Shown here piece by piece: positions 31,944-33,334 of a DNA stretch of 33,334 bases. The DNA comes from Bryobacterales bacterium (lineage in GTDB: Bacteria; Acidobacteriota; Terriglobia; Bryobacterales; Bryobacteraceae), in NCBI GenBank assembly GCA_027324255.1, contig DAHVTI010000215.1, forward strand, positions 1-33,334, given 5' to 3'. The position numbers and the translations under genes are program-made. Numbering within the stretch: the stretch's first letter is position 1; each line of letters starts with the position of its first letter. The notes under the pieces are model-generated. The model worked only from the letters and a program-made list of their open reading frames with translations. It ran no database searches and was not told the DNA's origin.

Positions 31944-32216
31944 ATGTCGGTGTTTCAGGCCCTTTCGATGGCTGGAGGCCTGCAAGCCGCGGCGAAGCCG
32001 CAGGAGTCCAGAATCCTGCGCCGCTCGGCCGATCGAGGCGCGCGGGTGGAAGTGGCCGTGGACTTGAGGAAAATGCTCGACGGTCGCATCCAGGACATGC
32101 CCATGCAACCGGAGGATATTTTGTTCGTGCCCGACAATGTGCCGAAGAAGGCGGCTCTGCGGGCTATCGAAGCGAGTGTCCAGACTCTGACTGGAGTTAT
32201 CATCTGGCGCCGGTAA
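31944..32216 (+). pseudogene. C-terminal fragment of a Wza-type polysaccharide export protein
   Basis: A 90-residue open frame equal to the last SLBB domain and C-terminus of an outer-membrane polysaccharide exporter: VFQALSMAGGLQAAAK, VAVDLRKMLDGRIQDMPMQP, EDILFVPDN, then a helix ending GVIIWRR. The signal peptide, export domain and first SLBB repeat are missing; homology stops abruptly at about 31940. The 3' end is normal and the wzz fragment follows 16 nt later, as in intact export operons. Confidence 0.7.
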
Positions 32217-32232
32217 CAGGAAGGACGGATGA

Positions 32233-32664
32233 ATGTCCCTGATGCACATCACACCTAAGCAGCCGCCCCAGGCTTTGTCCCGCAAGGGCTCAGCCGGACT
32301 GGAATGGCGAGGATCCGGCGGTTACGGATACAGCGCTTCCATCATCCCCGATGGCGTCGCCGAAGGCGGCGGTGCTCGCTCGATTCCGTGCGGGCAAGTC
32401 CTCTGGAAACGAAAATGGGCCGTTCTCCTGGCTGCCCTGCTGGGCGGAGCGGCGGCTTACGGCGTTTCGGCCTTGATGCCAAAGGTCTACCGGGCGGGTG
32501 CGCTGATCGAAATTCAGAACCTGAACGAAGACTTCCTCAACATGCGCAGCGTGATTCCCACCGCGCCGGGTTCCGCCTTTGAATCGCCCGAGTACAACAT
32601 CAGGACGCAGGCGGCCATCCTCACCAGCAGACCTGTCCTGGAAAGAACGCTGAACAAACTGTAG
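32233..32664 (+). pseudogene. N-terminal fragment of a Wzz-type chain-length determinant
   Basis: A 143-residue frame with an AGGAAGGA ribosome site. After a 60-residue cytoplasmic part come one TM helix (WAVLLAALLGGAAAYGVSAL) and the Wzz signature (VYRAGALIEIQN, YNIRTQAAILTSRPVLERTL). It ends at TAG (32662-32664), where an intact protein would go on for several hundred residues of periplasmic coiled coil and often a kinase domain. Sequence after the stop belongs to a different gene. Confidence 0.72.
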
Positions 32665-33318
32665 CCCGATCACGCTCACATCCACCACCGCCTCCTGGAT
32701 CGCGGGCTCACTCCGAAGCGCGTCGTCTTCTGCCTCTACATGGTCGGCGGATTCGCGGCCTGCCTCTCGCTGGTGCAGGTGGCCGTGGACAAGTTGGTGT
32801 TCGGCGCCGGCCTGCTCCTCTTCGGCGCGGGGCTCTGGGCGGGCGTCAAGTACCTCGGCTACCGCGAGTTCGGCATCGCCGCCCACCTCTTCGTTCACAG
32901 CCGGTTCCGGTCCACCGTCAGGAGTTCTGTGCTGCTGGATGACCTGGAACTGGCCTTGCGCGCCGCCGGCAGTCCGGAGGAATGTTGGCGTGCCATCCTC
33001 AAGACCGCCCGCAGCTTCGGCCTCAGCCACGTCGTGTTCGTTTGCGACGGAACCGCGCGCCACCAGCGCCTGTCGGCCCACACCGATCAGGAACTGACCT
33101 TGCACATCCCGCTCTCCCATTCCAGCTTCGTGAAGCTCTCTCACCCCTTCGATCTCGCCGAGGAGGCCGACTCACTGGGTTTGCTCGCCGAAACCTTGCA
33201 CCGCGCTCTGGCCTCCAAGACCGCGGCGAGGGTCGTCCTGCCTCGCAAGCCCGCCGCCAGAGCCTCCGCCGGTTATTCGGTTCCCATCCGTCGCGGCGCG
33301 CATCCTCGCGCCTCTTGA
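32665..33318 (+). pseudogene. C-terminal fragment of a WecA/MraY-family sugar-phosphate transferase
   Basis: In the same frame as the wzz fragment and directly after its TAG, translation gives DHAHIHHRLLDRGLTPKRVV, the cytoplasmic HIHHR loop of WecA-type polyprenyl-phosphate sugar-1-phosphate transferases. Two TM helices follow (FCLYMVGGFAACLSLVQVAV and LVFGAGLLLFGAGLWAGVKY), then a soluble tail of about 145 residues (SVLLDDLELALRAAGSPEEC onward). The first eight or so helices with the Asp-rich active site are absent, and there is no start or ribosome site of its own. Confidence 0.68.
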
Positions 33319-33334
33319 AAGAGCCGGATCGGGC

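Overview
The window looks like one stretch of chromosome from a high-GC Gram-negative bacterium, most likely an acidobacterium of the Solibacter/Bryobacter type. This placement is inference. It rests on lipid A genes (lpxD, lpxA), an RND efflux operon, hopanoid head-group genes (hpnI, hpnJ), an O-antigen-ligase-like gene, FecR-type and sialate-esterase-type secreted proteins, and sensor/receiver proteins that resemble families expanded in that group.

Layout. 1-1.6 kb: an initiator tRNA and a secreted SASA-family esterase, both on the minus strand. 1.85-3.64 kb: a tightly overlapping JAMM protease / ubiquitin-like sulfur carrier / E1-rhodanese operon. 3.7-5.3 kb: a cation efflux gene and a kinase-like protein with no recognisable ATP site. 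5.3-6.7 kb (minus): lpxD with a MobB-like P-loop gene. 6.74-14.1 kb (plus): lpxA followed without a break by TolC-type, RND and adaptor efflux genes and a polytopic membrane protein; lpxA and lpxD share a divergent promoter. 14.1-17.4 kb (minus): hpnJ, two half-size EamA/SMR-like transporters, and hpnI. 17.5-20.6 kb (minus): a tail-anchored regulator-like protein, an O-antigen-ligase-like protein and a TPR protein. 20.8-21.9 kb: a FecR-domain protein and tRNA-Ala(CGC).

22-25.6 kb is decaying. It holds a CoA-dehydratase activase-like gene with three frameshifts, a NarL-type regulator, a receiver protein without phosphorylation residues, and a histidine-kinase remnant broken by a 10-bp tandem duplication. 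After about 0.9 kb without a convincing gene comes an intact alpha-glucan operon (26.4-31.6 kb): a GT4 glycosyltransferase, a GT35 phosphorylase, a GH57 protein and a small zinc-ribbon protein. The last 1.7 kb is a graveyard of truncated envelope genes (YihY/BrkB, Wza, Wzz and WecA pieces).

Most intact genes serve the envelope: lipid A, hopanoids, export, and surface polysaccharide. The strongest leads are the paired mini-transporters between hpnJ and hpnI, the JAMM/ubiquitin-like cassette with a capped Gly-Gly tail, the symmetric lpxA/lpxD promoter, and the two decay islands with identifiable lesions.
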